This document shows, one piece after another, positions 45,326-55,491 of a stretch of DNA of 64,000 nt; position 1 is the first letter of the stretch; each line of letters opens with the position of its first letter. Made by a program: the position numbers and the translations under genes. Below the pieces are notes generated by a model, which worked only from the letters and a program-made list of their open reading frames with translations, was not told the origin of the DNA and did no database searches. The DNA is from Peribacillus glennii (GTDB lineage Bacteria > Bacillota > Bacilli > Bacillales > DSM-1321), in assembly GCF_003429105.1 (NCBI RefSeq), contig NZ_QVTD01000003.1, forward strand, positions 1,178,001-1,242,000. The letters run 5' to 3'.

Positions 45326-46450
45326 TCAAAAAGGAGCTATCGGGGACTTTGTTAATACCGGGAATAAAGCAAAGCTTTCTGTAATCCCTTTGGACTGCAG
45401 CAATACCCGAAAATAAGAGCTGATTCCTCCCGGTAACACCAGATTCCTAATAGCCCTGTTCCGTTTTGCGGTTTCCGAAAAGGGATTGGCATCTTGATGA
45501 TCAAGAAGCTCCTTAAGGATTCCTGCCTTCAAAAGAAATTCCTGCTGCCCCAGAAGCTGTTCATTACTCAAGCCAAACTCTGAGCCGAACCAGGCAAGAG
45601 CATCGAAATGAATATGTGAGGTTAAATCCACGTCCCCAGGATTTACCAATACATTTTCCACCATCTGATGATTTTGATAGCCCCTGAGGCTCCCCTTTTT
45701 ATGGAGCGGTTCCTTCCATTCCTCATTTGTATAGCCATAATCGATTGTAACAAGGAAGCCTTTTTGCAAATGTCCGGCAATTGATTTTAGGTATGATACC
45801 ATCGCTAGCGGCACTTCTAACCGCTGCCCTTCTGACAATGAGATTTTCTGAACCTCCAAAAATGATAGAATGTCGGGATTCACAACTGGCTCCAGTATTT
45901 CTGCAAGCTTTCCTTCTTTCATACAAATGAATGCTTCATATAATAGGCCTTGTTTCTTTTCGATTACATGTACCGGCATGGCATCAAACAGTTCGTTGGA
46001 AAACATGATCCCCTCTATTACCGGCAGGTTTTCAATGCTTTCCAGAATAAATACTTGCTGAAAGTCCGAAAGAGCCTCTTTTTGTTTTTTCCGCTGATAG
46101 GGACTGACATCAATTATAAAATATTGGAGCTTGCCATACATGGCTGGCTCGTTTTGTCTAATGTAACTAAGGATTGAATGGGCAAGCCTGCCTGTGCCCC
46201 CGCCGATTTCACAAAATACCGGCGGCAGGCTGCACTCATTAACAGCGTGAATAAGCCACCTTGCAACTGTGCGGCCAAATGCATCCGCTAAATTGCTTGT
46301 TGTATAATAATCACCCTGTTTGCCAATTTTCTCTCTATTTCTCATGTAATAGCCGGTTACGGGCATGTAGAGCGCCAGATCGATAAAGTCACTGTAGCTG
46401 ATTTTTCCATCCGGGGATTGGCCGATTGCTTCCAGGATCCGTTTTCCCAT
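45326..46450 (-). CDS. MidA/NDUFAF7-family SAM-dependent methyltransferase
   Basis: A 374-residue protein of the DUF185 family. The SAM-binding motif EIGGGTGRLAHSIL is at about 77-90 and the family signature QGDYYTTSNLADAFGRTVARW at about 44-64 (shown here as two overlapping parts of one block). Mitochondrial NDUFAF7 methylates an arginine of a complex I subunit; the bacterial target is unknown. The ATG at 46448-46450 has AGAGGG upstream. It lies 33 bases after yqgX, likely one transcript. Confidence 0.85.
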   Translation of the reverse strand: MGKRILEAIGQSPDGKISYSDFIDLALYMPVTGYYMRNREKIGKQGDYYTTSNLADAFGRTVARWLIHAVNECSLPPVFCEIGGGTGRLAHSILSYIRQNEPAMYGKLQYFIIDVSPYQRKKQKEALSDFQQVFILESIENLPVIEGIMFSNELFDAMPVHVIEKKQGLLYEAFICMKEGKLAEILEPVVNPDILSFLEVQKISLSEGQRLEVPLAMVSYLKSIAGHLQKGFLVTIDYGYTNEEWKEPLHKKGSLRGYQNHQMVENVLVNPGDVDLTSHIHFDALAWFGSEFGLSNEQLLGQQEFLLKAGILKELLDHQDANPFSETAKRNRAIRNLVLPGGISSYFRVLLQSKGITESFALFPVLTKSPIAPF

Positions 46451-46483
46451 TCGTTTTCCCTCTTTTATGAAGGTGGTCACTGC

Positions 46484-47116
46484 TTAAAATCCGTTTAGGA
46501 AAGGATTGCTTTCCATTTCATCTGCAATTGTGGTCACTGGCCCATGGCCGGATAATACAATGGTGTCCTCTGGCAGGGACAATAGCTTGCTGTGAATGCT
46601 TTTCATGAGTTGATCATGGTTACCCCCCGGCAGGTCGGTGCGGCCTATGCTCCCCTTAAATAAAACATCTCCGGAAAAAACCATACCTTTTTCTTCTAAA
46701 TAGTAAGAGATGCTTCCTGGAGAGTGGCCTGGCGTTTCAAACAACTTAAAAGAAAAGCTGCCAATCTGCAATTCCGTTTCAGCAGCAAGGATGTGGTCTG
46801 CCGGCTTCAAGCGGATCGGTTCGCCCGGGAAAAGCTGTGATCCATTCAAGGCAGGATCCAGCAGCCATTTTGCTTCCTTTTCATGGATATAAGCCGGAAT
46901 TTTAAAGAATTCACGAACTTGATCCAAAGCCCCGATATGGTCAAAGTGGGCGTGAGTCAACAGAACAGCAAGAGGCTTAAGCTTCCTGGTCTGAATATAT
47001 TGGATAAGCTTAGCCGATTCTTCTCCCGGATCAAAAATAATGCATTCTTGTTCATCATTGGAAAGTATGTAGCAATTGGTTTGTAATGGCCCCAAAGGGA
47101 GCTGATTCCATTTCAT
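46484..47116 (-). CDS. yqgX: Metallo-beta-lactamase fold hydrolase YqgX
   Basis: A 210-residue glyoxalase II-like hydrolase. The metal motif THAHFDH (about 54-60), downstream His in ETPGHSPGSISYY, Asp in FSGDVLFKGSIGRTD and His in SGHGPVTTI are intact, giving the binuclear metal site. Substrates are probably thioesters such as hydroxyacyl-thiols; in bacilli a bacillithiol conjugate has been proposed, which sequence alone does not show. Start at ATG 47114-47116 with GGAG 9 bases upstream. Confidence 0.9.
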   Translation of the reverse strand: MKWNQLPLGPLQTNCYILSNDEQECIIFDPGEESAKLIQYIQTRKLKPLAVLLTHAHFDHIGALDQVREFFKIPAYIHEKEAKWLLDPALNGSQLFPGEPIRLKPADHILAAETELQIGSFSFKLFETPGHSPGSISYYLEEKGMVFSGDVLFKGSIGRTDLPGGNHDQLMKSIHSKLLSLPEDTIVLSGHGPVTTIADEMESNPFLNGF

Positions 47117-47261
47117 ATTGTCCATCTCCATATTTTCATTTTGTCCGTCCGCCTTGTAAACAAAAGGTCTCCGGCAGCGTAGATTTTCCTTCTCTCCTTA
47201 TATATTTCTATTTTACACTAAATGGGATATATTTTTAAGAAAGAGAATAATTGGAGGCATT

Positions 47262-47741
47262 ATGCAAACGGTATTTGCAATAGAACTGGCATACACCCGC
47301 AGCGAATTCCCCGATCTATTTGAACTGCTTGCCGGGCAATCCGGGGGTTGTGATATTTTCGGCCCCTTCCTGATAGTCGGTTCAAGGGCGGATGCGGATT
47401 TTTTCAAAGAGGTAACCAATGCCGCTGATTCGTTCGTGGACAGTCACGAATTACTTTCAGATGGCTGTTTCATCCCTCTGGAACTATTCAGTGACTATGG
47501 TTTTCAAACAAACACGTCCACCTATCTTTTTAAAGAAAGCCTTTCATGTTTCCGAATTGCTTCAGGTGGGAAAACAGAAAGGGGGATGGCGCTCCTGGAA
47601 CTGGACGAAATCTTGATTGCATCCTGGGATGACCATGGCCATATTCACTTTTTTGTCGATGAATTTCAGAAGGACCTGGTGCTCGGGCTTGCGAAAGCGT
47701 ACGACATAGAAGTGTCATTTTTACATCTCGACAAATATTAA
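47262..47741 (+). CDS. Conserved hypothetical protein, 159 residues
   Basis: A soluble acidic protein (MQTVFAIELAYTRSEFPDLF...) with TGGAGG 4-5 bases before its ATG. No membrane helix, signal or motif I recognise. It faces away from yqgX, with the promoter region in 47132-47261, and is followed by a small DUF2759 gene. The codon use and ribosome site support a real gene; function unknown. Confidence 0.65.
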   Translation: MQTVFAIELAYTRSEFPDLFELLAGQSGGCDIFGPFLIVGSRADADFFKEVTNAADSFVDSHELLSDGCFIPLELFSDYGFQTNTSTYLFKESLSCFRIASGGKTERGMALLELDEILIASWDDHGHIHFFVDEFQKDLVLGLAKAYDIEVSFLHLDKY

Positions 47742-47862
47742 AAAAAACATTACACTATTAACGAATGCAATTTTTTACATATTTTCCACAGAGGCCAATG
47801 TGTCTCGGGGCAAAAATACTGCCCGGCAACGAATCATTATCTTTCAGTGAGGGGGCTAAAAT

Positions 47863-48036
47863 ATGGGCTTAATGATTATCTTCAGTCTTGTTACACTCCT
47901 GGGTTTATTTGCGGTTTTCAGCTCTTTTAAAAACAAAAATTTTTTGGGATTATTTTTCGCTGCGGGAACAACAGCCGTTATCGGCTGGTTTACCGTCATG
48001 ACGATCATTCACCACGGATTCCCTGTTGCACACTAA
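47863..48036 (+). CDS. yqgW: DUF2759 small membrane protein (YqgW-like)
   Basis: A 57-residue protein beginning MGLMIIFSLVTLLGLFAVFS, then KNKNFLGLFFAAGTTAVIGW and ending TIIHHGFPVAH. Two membrane helices. GAGGGGG lies ~7 bases before the ATG. It matches the small YqgW/DUF2759 type expected at this point between yqgX and yqgV. Function unknown. Confidence 0.8.
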   Translation: MGLMIIFSLVTLLGLFAVFSSFKNKNFLGLFFAAGTTAVIGWFTVMTIIHHGFPVAH

Positions 48037-48109
48037 TCGAAAGCGCATTCTTGAATGAAACAAGCCATTTACAGGGATCGGCAGAAAGATTCGCTGTTGC
48101 GGATTTGAG

Positions 48110-48268
48110 TGCTCGCCGATTGGCGATCCTTTGAGAAAGCACAGCCGGACGAACAGAATGCGGGTCATACAGGCAAAGGACGTGGAGTACCTAGCCTGAT
48201 CCTGTGTACTTCATTCCTATCTGCCAATAAAAAAACGGGGCGATTTTTCAGCCTCGTTTTTTTATTTC
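48110..48268 (+). repeat. Dispersed intergenic repeat, copy C
   Basis: Begins with the hairpin GCTCGCCGATTGGCGA (48111-48126), includes CATACAGG and AAAGGACG (48166-48182) and CCTAGCC, then CTGCCA and a strong two-way terminator (AAAAAAACGGGGC ... GCCTCGTTTTTTT, 48227-48266). It lies between the convergent DUF2759 and yqgV genes and probably supplies their shared terminator. Most diverged of copies A-C. Confidence 0.6.
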
Positions 48269-48582
48269 AAACGTTCCTTCACACTCTGCATTTTCTTTTC
48301 CATTGTGGACGGTTTATCACGGCGATCGTCTATCCTGATTGATGTCGCAACCCGGTCAATCCCCTTGGAGAAAGGAGATTCATGGATCTCCTGGATCACC
48401 TGCAAGACGACAGAGAGCTCGCCCTCGATTATTGTATTCATCGGTGTAAGCTGATAACGGATAGTACCATCTTCTTCATATCTTTTCAGGATTTTTTGAA
48501 TGTCTGCCACATAGCTGCTGACACTGGGGCCTTCCGTACCAATTGGGATGACTGCTACGTCTGCTATTGCCAATCTACTCAT
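48262..48582 (-). CDS. yqgV: MTH1187/YkoF-family thiamine-binding-type protein YqgV
   Basis: A 106-residue ferredoxin-like fold protein of the MTH1187 family. AIADVAVIPIGTEGPSVSSYVAD (about 5-27) and PMNTIIEGELSVVLQVI are family hallmarks. Members bind thiamine or HMP-like ligands in some crystal structures; the ligand here is unproven. The ATG at 48580-48582 overlaps the end of yqgU by 8 bases. Confidence 0.88.
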   Translation of the reverse strand: MSRLAIADVAVIPIGTEGPSVSSYVADIQKILKRYEEDGTIRYQLTPMNTIIEGELSVVLQVIQEIHESPFSKGIDRVATSIRIDDRRDKPSTMEKKMQSVKERLK

Positions 48583-49726
48583 CCTTTCTCGTTTCAATCA
48601 GTGAATATATTTTCTTATCCTTCATTTTAATTAGTTTTTCCTGCTGATGTCCATATAAACACCAGCTGCCTTCAGGCGAGCATGTTATGGGAGCATTTTC
48701 GGCCTCCTTCAGCAAGGTCATTTTATCGCCCGTTCGATAATTCACCCTGATCAGCTCATATGGCTCCCCGAACTTTCCTGCTTTGGCATCCATGTCAGGC
48801 ACGAAGGTGTAAAAAGAATGTGTTGCTTCATTAAAGGTAAAATACGGCACCGCCGTTTCAGAAAAAGAACCGGATCGCGGCGCAGTGAATGAAAACATTT
48901 GTTTATTGCTGCCGTCAAAAAACTTATACACTGCTTGATTTGGCTTTTCACTCGTAACCTGTATCGCCATGAAACCTTCCTTCAATTTATGAAACTGAAG
49001 GACATCCAGCATTATTGTCTCTTTTTTCCGGCTCATGATATCCATTGAGATGAGAGGAGCGGTGGCGCCGAGATCATTCTTTCCCCAGTCCAGGTACATT
49101 AAACGGCCTCTTTCTTCCCATTGTGCGAATGGCTGCGGGAAATCCAAGGCGACTATCGATTTTTGTTTCGTATCAATCTTGTAATTGGTGAAGCTCCAGT
49201 CTTCAAAAAAGCTCGTTAAGAAAAGGACACCTTTCTCATAAGGATTCCAGGAATAGTCGAGCTCCTCCGAGGCGATGACTGCAGTATATTCTTCGGTTCC
49301 ATCATTTGTCAATATATGGATGGCAGCTTTCTTTGCGGAAGATGAAGTATGTACCAGCACAAAATCCTTTGAAGGACTGATCGATACATTCACGATAGGT
49401 GCAATAGGCTGGTAAAAAATTTCCTGTTTGCCGCTTTTCAGGTTAAATACCATTAATTGCTGGAGTTCACTGCCAAACGGTTTTGCTGAATATAAGATCA
49501 GATCGGAATCCAGCCAACCGACTACAGCTTCAACTTGCATATTTTCCTCGCTGATCGGCTTTGGTATTTCCTTCTGGTAAATTGGTTTGGCATCAATGTC
49601 ATCCAGTTTATCGATTGTACGGTCCTTTACTGGCTCGCAGGCTGATAAAAGAAGCACTAGTGAGAGTATAAGAAAAGGGTTTCTTGCTATATATTTAAAC
49701 ATAAAACTTGACTGTCGCCATGACAT
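48575..49726 (-). CDS. yqgU: Lipoprotein YqgU
   Basis: A protein of up to 383 residues with a lipobox: hydrophobic FLILSLVLLLSAC, Cys at about 30 (lipidation site), followed by repeated beta-propeller-like segments (WLDSDLILYSAKPFG, SWNPYEKGVLFL, PEGSWCLYG). A cell-surface role is likely. The start is uncertain: ATG at 49726 or at 49702; neither has a strong ribosome site. It lies directly upstream of and overlaps yqgV. Confidence 0.82.
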   Translation of the reverse strand: MSWRQSSFMFKYIARNPFLILSLVLLLSACEPVKDRTIDKLDDIDAKPIYQKEIPKPISEENMQVEAVVGWLDSDLILYSAKPFGSELQQLMVFNLKSGKQEIFYQPIAPIVNVSISPSKDFVLVHTSSSAKKAAIHILTNDGTEEYTAVIASEELDYSWNPYEKGVLFLTSFFEDWSFTNYKIDTKQKSIVALDFPQPFAQWEERGRLMYLDWGKNDLGATAPLISMDIMSRKKETIMLDVLQFHKLKEGFMAIQVTSEKPNQAVYKFFDGSNKQMFSFTAPRSGSFSETAVPYFTFNEATHSFYTFVPDMDAKAGKFGEPYELIRVNYRTGDKMTLLKEAENAPITCSPEGSWCLYGHQQEKLIKMKDKKIYSLIETRKDE

Positions 49727-49853
49727 GCCAACGAAAGACCGAAGAAAAGCGATCTCTTCCGCACCTCCCTATATCATTTTGGCTTCATGATTCATGATTT
49801 TAATTATAAAACAAATGACGGGGAAATGCCGACATAAATTCCCGAAAATGGAC

Positions 49854-51029
49854 TTACATATACAAACCTGCCATCAATATCCCCAATGTTTCCCGGTAGA
49901 TGGTATCCATCTGCGATAATGGCAGGGGATTGATGCCTTTTCCGAGCTCAAGGGTAAAGCCGGGCCTCTGATATTCCTGAATGAACCAATCTTTAAAGCC
50001 AGCATGGCTGTCGACATAGCGTACGGCTTTGTAGCCGCTTTGTTTTTCAAATTCTTCGGCAATAAAAAAAGCATAAGAAGGTTCATAGCCTTCATATCCC
50101 CAATAGAATTCCCGGCCCTGAGTATGGAGGGCGATAACTTTCTCAAAATCACGCTTTTGGGCAAGTTCCATCATTGCAACTGCCTCAGGCTCAGATATCG
50201 GTGCTTCCCCCGGGTAATCCCGCGGCGAGGGAGCTTGGGGTTTTTTTCGTTTCTTCTCGATTTCCCAACTGGCTGGATACTGATTATTCAGATCCACTCC
50301 ACGGATATTTGCTTTCCAGGCATAAAATTCCTCAGACCCCGCATTTATATCTTCAACATCGAACTTTCCTTCAGCCGCCCTGGAACCGTGGAGGACCAGG
50401 TCCACCCCATCCGGATTCACCATTGGCACGATCGAAATCTTCTTCCCTTCATAAATCGGCAGCGTGTAAAGGCCGTATAGAGGAAGCCCGGTAGAGAGGG
50501 AGATTAACAATTCATTAAGCCATCTCATGAGAATGGCCGACGTAATCCATTCATTTGCATGAAATGAGCCGTTATAGTGCACGATTTCACTGCCCTTCCC
50601 GATTCTCACTTCGAATATATCTTTCCCAAGGACACTTGTGCCGATGGTTTCTATTTCAAGAAATGGATAAAGCTTTTCCAGCCTCGTTAAATCCGATGTT
50701 AAAGAAGCATAATCATAGAATTTTTTCGTATTGATGACCGGACTGTTTATGTTTATGGGTATTATGACCTCTTGGCTGCCTATACCCAAACTCCCGTTTA
50801 AGAGCCCTAATGCATCAACAGAAATATGATAACTGTTTGCAATTTCCATAAACGTCAGCCCCATCGAGGGGATTTTCTTTTTTCTGAATCCTGGTATATG
50901 TATGAGCGACCCCTTTAGTGACTTTTCATTCGCGATATGTGGATTCGCATCCCTGATCAATTCAAGCGGAACATGAAAAAGCATACTGTAATATATGAAT
51001 GAATCTCCATCTCTCCCGGATATTTTCAC
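49854..51029 (-). CDS. yqgT: LysM/M14 peptidase YqgT (gamma-D-glutamyl-diamino acid endopeptidase type)
   Basis: A 391-residue protein with two N-terminal LysM-like repeats (about 5-48 and 57-92) and a zinc carboxypeptidase M14 domain. Zinc ligands are H and E in SFHANEWITS (about 162-171) and H in IALHTQGREF (about 302). The catalytic glutamate is in FTLELGKGINP (about 360). Related enzymes cut the gamma-D-Glu-meso-diaminopimelate bond of muropeptides. No signal peptide is seen. Confidence 0.9.
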   Translation of the reverse strand: MKISGRDGDSFIYYSMLFHVPLELIRDANPHIANEKSLKGSLIHIPGFRKKKIPSMGLTFMEIANSYHISVDALGLLNGSLGIGSQEVIIPININSPVINTKKFYDYASLTSDLTRLEKLYPFLEIETIGTSVLGKDIFEVRIGKGSEIVHYNGSFHANEWITSAILMRWLNELLISLSTGLPLYGLYTLPIYEGKKISIVPMVNPDGVDLVLHGSRAAEGKFDVEDINAGSEEFYAWKANIRGVDLNNQYPASWEIEKKRKKPQAPSPRDYPGEAPISEPEAVAMMELAQKRDFEKVIALHTQGREFYWGYEGYEPSYAFFIAEEFEKQSGYKAVRYVDSHAGFKDWFIQEYQRPGFTLELGKGINPLPLSQMDTIYRETLGILMAGLYM

Positions 51030-51165
51030 TCTGTTTCCCTCCTTCGCATCTACTGTTACACTTTATGAGGAAGACAAAAGAAAAATGTAAGGCTGCCGGA
51101 CGATAAATGGCAAAACATAAGAAGAAAGACAGCCCCATGTTTTAAGGGCTGCCATTCGATGGTGT

Positions 51166-53040
51166 TTACTTATTTCTATGTTTCTTGTTCTTGTCGCCAT
51201 AAAAACGCAAGAGATCTCCATATATGATCTTGTCTGAATATTCCAATTCCTGCTTTGCATTTTCTAAAAACGGTTCACAAAAAGTTTTTTCAGTGAGATC
51301 GCCTGTCTGCTTGTCATAACAGGTATCCAATGTATAAATATAGTCCTTTGTTATGAAACTGCCGTCACGGAGAACGGTCAGTTCCAAATTATCCTCGGAG
51401 AACAGATCGGTACCGAACTCAATGGTATCCTTTGTTTGTATGCCCAGCAAGTGAAGAAGTGTCGGTCTTAGGTCAACCTGTCCTGACACTTTGGTAATGG
51501 TTTTTCCTTCTTCTCCGGGAACATGGATGATTAACGGTACCCGCTGAAGCTGCACTGTTTCAAACGGCGTAATTTCTTTCCCTAGGAATTGGCCCAAAGC
51601 CTGGTTATGGTTTTCCGAAATCCCATAATGGTCCCCATAAATGACAATCACTGAGTTTTCATAAAGACCGGCTGCTTTTAAATCGGCAATAAATTGGCGG
51701 ATTGCCTCATCTGTATACCGGACCGTAGGAAAATACCTGTTCAACGTTTTAGAGTTTGAATGGTATTCATCGATGGACCGGTCCTTCTCCGCCAACAGGA
51801 ATGGAAAATGATTGGTAAGCGTAATGAACTTTGCATAAAACGGCTGGGGCATTTCCTTTAAGTGAGCAATCGATTGGCTAAAGAATTCCTTATCCTTAAG
51901 GCCCCAATTCACAGAATTTTCGGGATGGACCTGATAATCGTCTATGTCATAAAACCGTTTATACCCCAGTGATTTATACATGAGATCCCGATTCCAGAAG
52001 CTGCCGTTATTAGCATGAAGGGACGCCGTGAAGTACCCTTTTTCATTTAAAATTTCCGGCAATGCCCTGTATTGATTGTGTGAATGCGTAAAAAATACCG
52101 CTCCCCGCCCTAGCGGATAAAGTGAATTTTCCACGGTGAACTCAGAATCTGACGTTTTTCCCTGGCCGGTTTGATGGTAGAAATTATCGAAATAATAGCT
52201 TTCCTGCAGAAAGCGGTTTAGAAAAGGAGTGATTTCCTCGCCGTTCACTGTCTCATTAATGACGAAGTTCTGTGTCGACTCCATGCTTACCATGATGAGA
52301 TTCTTCCCTTTGGCGTTCCCATATAACTCTTCATCCGGTTCTACTCTATTGGCACGGACATAGTTTTCAATTTCAGCCAGCTTGCTGCCATCGGCCACTG
52401 CCCTTTGCGCGGATGATTTTGATTGCAGGATTATATCATATAAATGGTAATTATAGGTTCCGATATTTTTGACGAGAATTTCCCTGTCGAATGTTCTCGT
52501 TAACAGTTCCGGGCGTTCGGCTTCGGATAAGCCAAGATTGAAACAAGCAAGACCTGCTGCTGCGAGGAAAAACACTTTTTTGGCATTGCTGGTGTAATTC
52601 TTTTCAGCCAGAAAGGCAGGCTTTATGTATATGATGAGAGCCAAAATCAATAAGTCAACGAAATAAAGCAAGTCAAGAGGATTGACGAGCTCTGTGACAC
52701 TGCTTCCCAAATCGCTCATATTACTCGTTTGGAACAGGACCGGTATCGTTAAAAAATCATTGAAGAACCGGAAGAAAACAATATTGGCAAAGAGAACCGT
52801 TGTGAGAAACACACTAATTAGAAGCACATAAGCATTTCGTCGCTTTTCTTTAAAGAAAAGGCTTACACCAAAAACAAACAATAAAAAACTTAGAGGGTTA
52901 ATGAATATAATGATTTCCTGTCTCCAGTTTTCTATATCAATGTCAAAATTCAGCTTATAGGCAATATAAGTTTTCAGCCATAACAAAGACACTGCCAGGG
53001 CCAATAACGAGACCCCGGACGAGGCGGTAGTCCTCTTCAT
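51166..53040 (-). CDS. yqgS: LTA synthase family sulfatase-fold protein YqgS
   Basis: A 624-residue protein with five N-terminal membrane helices (about 10-30 through 150-170) and an extracellular sulfatase-type domain. The catalytic Thr is in [11 protein letters not shown] (about 256), and [13 protein letters not shown] (about 467-479) with [13 protein letters not shown] supplies metal and substrate residues. It is in the LtaS/YfnI/YqgS/YvgJ group that adds glycerol phosphate to teichoic acid; YqgS is an accessory enzyme in B. subtilis. Confidence 0.93.
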   Translation of the reverse strand: MKRTTASSGVSLLALAVSLLWLKTYIAYKLNFDIDIENWRQEIIIFINPLSFLLFVFGVSLFFKEKRRNAYVLLISVFLTTVLFANIVFFRFFNDFLTIPVLFQTSNMSDLGSSVTELVNPLDLLYFVDLLILALIIYIKPAFLAEKNYTSNAKKVFFLAAAGLACFNLGLSEAERPELLTRTFDREILVKNIGTYNYHLYDIILQSKSSAQRAVADGSKLAEIENYVRANRVEPDEELYGNAKGKNLIMVSMESTQNFVINETVNGEEITPFLNRFLQESYYFDNFYHQTGQGKTSDSEFTVENSLYPLGRGAVFFTHSHNQYRALPEILNEKGYFTASLHANNGSFWNRDLMYKSLGYKRFYDIDDYQVHPENSVNWGLKDKEFFSQSIAHLKEMPQPFYAKFITLTNHFPFLLAEKDRSIDEYHSNSKTLNRYFPTVRYTDEAIRQFIADLKAAGLYENSVIVIYGDHYGISENHNQALGQFLGKEITPFETVQLQRVPLIIHVPGEEGKTITKVSGQVDLRPTLLHLLGIQTKDTIEFGTDLFSEDNLELTVLRDGSFITKDYIYTLDTCYDKQTGDLTEKTFCEPFLENAKQELEYSDKIIYGDLLRFYGDKNKKHRNK

Positions 53041-53248
53041 TATACTCCCCCTTTGTCATTAGGGTCCTATTCTAACCGCATATGTATCAAATTCGATTAT
53101 TGTCTCTTACCCCCTTCCATGGAATGATGAAACTCACCATGCAGGAAATAATGATAAATATTATAGGAAACCAGGAAAAACATAAGAGAAAGAAGCCTCC
53201 TTGTTACAGAAAACTTCCTCCCACTAGCTTTCTCTTTATCACACTGGT

Positions 53249-54217
53249 CTATTCGGCAACGTAACTTTTAACAAGCCAGGCCGCCCCGATAACACCTGCA
53301 TCATTTCCTAAGGTAGCTATATCGATTTCCGTTGATTCCCTCACCCTTGGGAATGCGTATTGGCTGAACCAATCTTTCACCGGCTCCAGCAATTGGACGC
53401 CCGCTTGTGACACACCGCCTCCAATAATGATTTTTTCGGGGTTCAGCGCGTTCGCTACATTGGCAAGTCCAAACCCTAAATAACGGCATACTTTTTGTAT
53501 TGTTTCTCTAGCTAATTGGTCACCCGCGTTTGCACACTCAAAAATGTCTTTTGAAGACAACTTTCCATTGTTATCCATAACATCCTGGAGCATGCTTGTT
53601 CCTGTAAATTGTGCAAGTGCCTCCCCGGCCAATCGGACAATTCCTGTAGCCGAAGCCACGGTTTCAAGGCACCCTTCTTTTCCGCAGTTGCAAAGAGCGC
53701 CATTTTCCGGTACCACAGTTATATGGCCGATCTCACCAGCTGCCCCGCTTATCCCATGAACCAATGCCCCATTGGCAATAATGCCACCTCCAACACCGGT
53801 TCCAAGCGTTACACACACTAAATCCTTTGCCCCATTGCCAGCGCCTTTCCACATCTCCCCAAGGGCTGCTATGTTGGCATCGTTGTCAATGAAGGCAGGC
53901 AGGGATGTTTCCACTTCAAGTAAATCCTTTAACGGGTAATCCTTCCAGCCAAGGTTTACGGCTTCATAGATTGAGCCATTCACGAAGTTCACCGGACCGG
54001 GTGCACCCATCCCAATGCCAAGGACCCTGCTTTTTGGCTCACCCAGCTTATCAAGCTTTGCATCGATGGCTTTTGCTATATTGACTGTGATATATTTTCC
54101 CTGTTCAGAGATGTCCGTGGGAATTTCCCATTTATGAAGGATTTCACCATATAAACTCACAAAAGCAAGCTTTGTAGTTGTTCCCCCTAAATCCACACCA
54201 ATAATCCATTTTTCCAT
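53249..54217 (-). CDS. glcK: Glucokinase (ROK family)
   Basis: A 322-residue ROK-family sugar kinase, as long as B. subtilis GlcK. The ATP loop is [14 protein letters not shown] (about 7-20), the catalytic Asp is in [15 protein letters not shown] (about 104), [12 protein letters not shown] is present, and the zinc motif [10 protein letters not shown] is at about 176-185. The ATG at 54215-54217 follows AAGGTG. It sits 15 bases after yqgQ, as usual. Confidence 0.96.
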   Translation of the reverse strand: MEKWIIGVDLGGTTTKLAFVSLYGEILHKWEIPTDISEQGKYITVNIAKAIDAKLDKLGEPKSRVLGIGMGAPGPVNFVNGSIYEAVNLGWKDYPLKDLLEVETSLPAFIDNDANIAALGEMWKGAGNGAKDLVCVTLGTGVGGGIIANGALVHGISGAAGEIGHITVVPENGALCNCGKEGCLETVASATGIVRLAGEALAQFTGTSMLQDVMDNNGKLSSKDIFECANAGDQLARETIQKVCRYLGFGLANVANALNPEKIIIGGGVSQAGVQLLEPVKDWFSQYAFPRVRESTEIDIATLGNDAGVIGAAWLVKSYVAE

Positions 54218-54231
54218 GTTACTCACCTTTT

Positions 54232-54444
54232 TTATAATTTATTTTGCTGTTTGTCTTTTTCAACTTGAATCTGATGCCTTAACAACAGAAGCGCTGTCTG
54301 CAGCTCCTTCGTTTCAATTAGTTGGGAACGGGATAATTCCTTTATCTCCGCTTCCATTAATTCCAGGTCAGCAACACGGTCGCCTGTGTAAATGAACGTT
54401 CCAAATCGTTTTAAGAATTGCTGGATGTCATATATTGTTTTCAT
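54232..54444 (-). CDS. yqgQ: YqgQ family protein
   Basis: A 70-residue helical protein ([35 protein letters not shown]). This family is small, soluble and possibly nucleic acid-binding, but its function is unknown. It is immediately upstream of glcK in bacilli, as here. Confidence 0.9.
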   Translation of the reverse strand: MKTIYDIQQFLKRFGTFIYTGDRVADLELMEAEIKELSRSQLIETKELQTALLLLRHQIQVEKDKQQNKL

Positions 54445-54618
54445 GTTTTCCCTCTAAAAATAATTTTTCTATAAAAAGTATAAAGGAACGGATATTATCG
54501 TACAAGTGCCTCCGGGACGGTAGACAAAACAGGATTGTTTTGCCTCTCCATCATACTTGTCCATACACGGTCATATAGTAAAATATAGTAAAGTAACGTC
54601 GGTTGGGAGGATTTCTCT

Positions 54619-55491
54619 ATGAAGATTCAGATAAAGCATGGATTGCTTGCTGTGCTGATTATCATAACCGCAGTGGTTTATTTCTTATACCTGAAGCCTG
54701 TCAGGGAAACGATTATTTTTTTTCCGCTTGACCCTTCCTTGCAGTTTGACATAGCTTCCACGGCCCTAGAGACAAAACAGGGAAACGGCTCCTATTCTAT
54801 TAGCTGGTCCGAACTATCAGTTTTAAATACGCAAGCCTATTTACGGCAGGATATCTCACTATTGTATAAAAACGGAAAACTCGTTAGTGTCCTGAAGGAT
54901 TGGAAGCAAAACTCCCAGTCGATCACACAGGCAGAAAGACTACCCATTGAGGAAAGTTCAATGTTTCAAGCCGTCACATTCCATTACGCCGAGGTGCATC
55001 CGTCCGAATCAGAAATATATAGCGCCCAAAGCTTGACAGGAGACCAGCTTTACGTGATCCGCTCGCCTTATTCCACCTTTCAGTCTTTTAAACACCCGAC
55101 ATCTGCTGAACAAAAAGAATGGAAGCTGGTTCTGGATCAAACGGCAAATTCCGTGATTACAGAAAGCCTGAATCAAGCTGTATCCGCCTTCGCGATCGAC
55201 AGGAACCGATACAGCGTGGCTGCCCTTACTGATTTGAAATCAAAGCAAGGAAACCTCCTTACAGGCTATACGGAATCGAAGCAAAACGAAATTATCGGAA
55301 AGCTTTGGGAAGGACTTTACCGAAATTATGTATTAGGCATCAAACACGATAACGGCAATGAGCTGAGCCCTCTCGGAAGCAGCGTGCCGCTTTTGCTTGT
55401 CGCACAGGATAAAAAAGAGCTATTGGTTGTGTTCAGCGCCTCGGATGGATCTCCCGTCATGCTGCGTCAAAAGCTGCCTACACCCCGCTGA
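54619..55491 (+). CDS. Membrane-anchored or secreted conserved hypothetical protein
   Basis: A 290-residue protein with one N-terminal membrane helix (LLAVLIIITAVVYFLYL, about 9-25) and a soluble extracellular domain, without a lipobox. TTGGGAGGA lies 8 bases before the ATG. It converges on gluP and the two coding regions overlap by 25 bases at their ends. No domain I recognise. Position next to GluP suggests a membrane-linked role only by association. Confidence 0.7.
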   Translation: MKIQIKHGLLAVLIIITAVVYFLYLKPVRETIIFFPLDPSLQFDIASTALETKQGNGSYSISWSELSVLNTQAYLRQDISLLYKNGKLVSVLKDWKQNSQSITQAERLPIEESSMFQAVTFHYAEVHPSESEIYSAQSLTGDQLYVIRSPYSTFQSFKHPTSAEQKEWKLVLDQTANSVITESLNQAVSAFAIDRNRYSVAALTDLKSKQGNLLTGYTESKQNEIIGKLWEGLYRNYVLGIKHDNGNELSPLGSSVPLLLVAQDKKELLVVFSASDGSPVMLRQKLPTPR

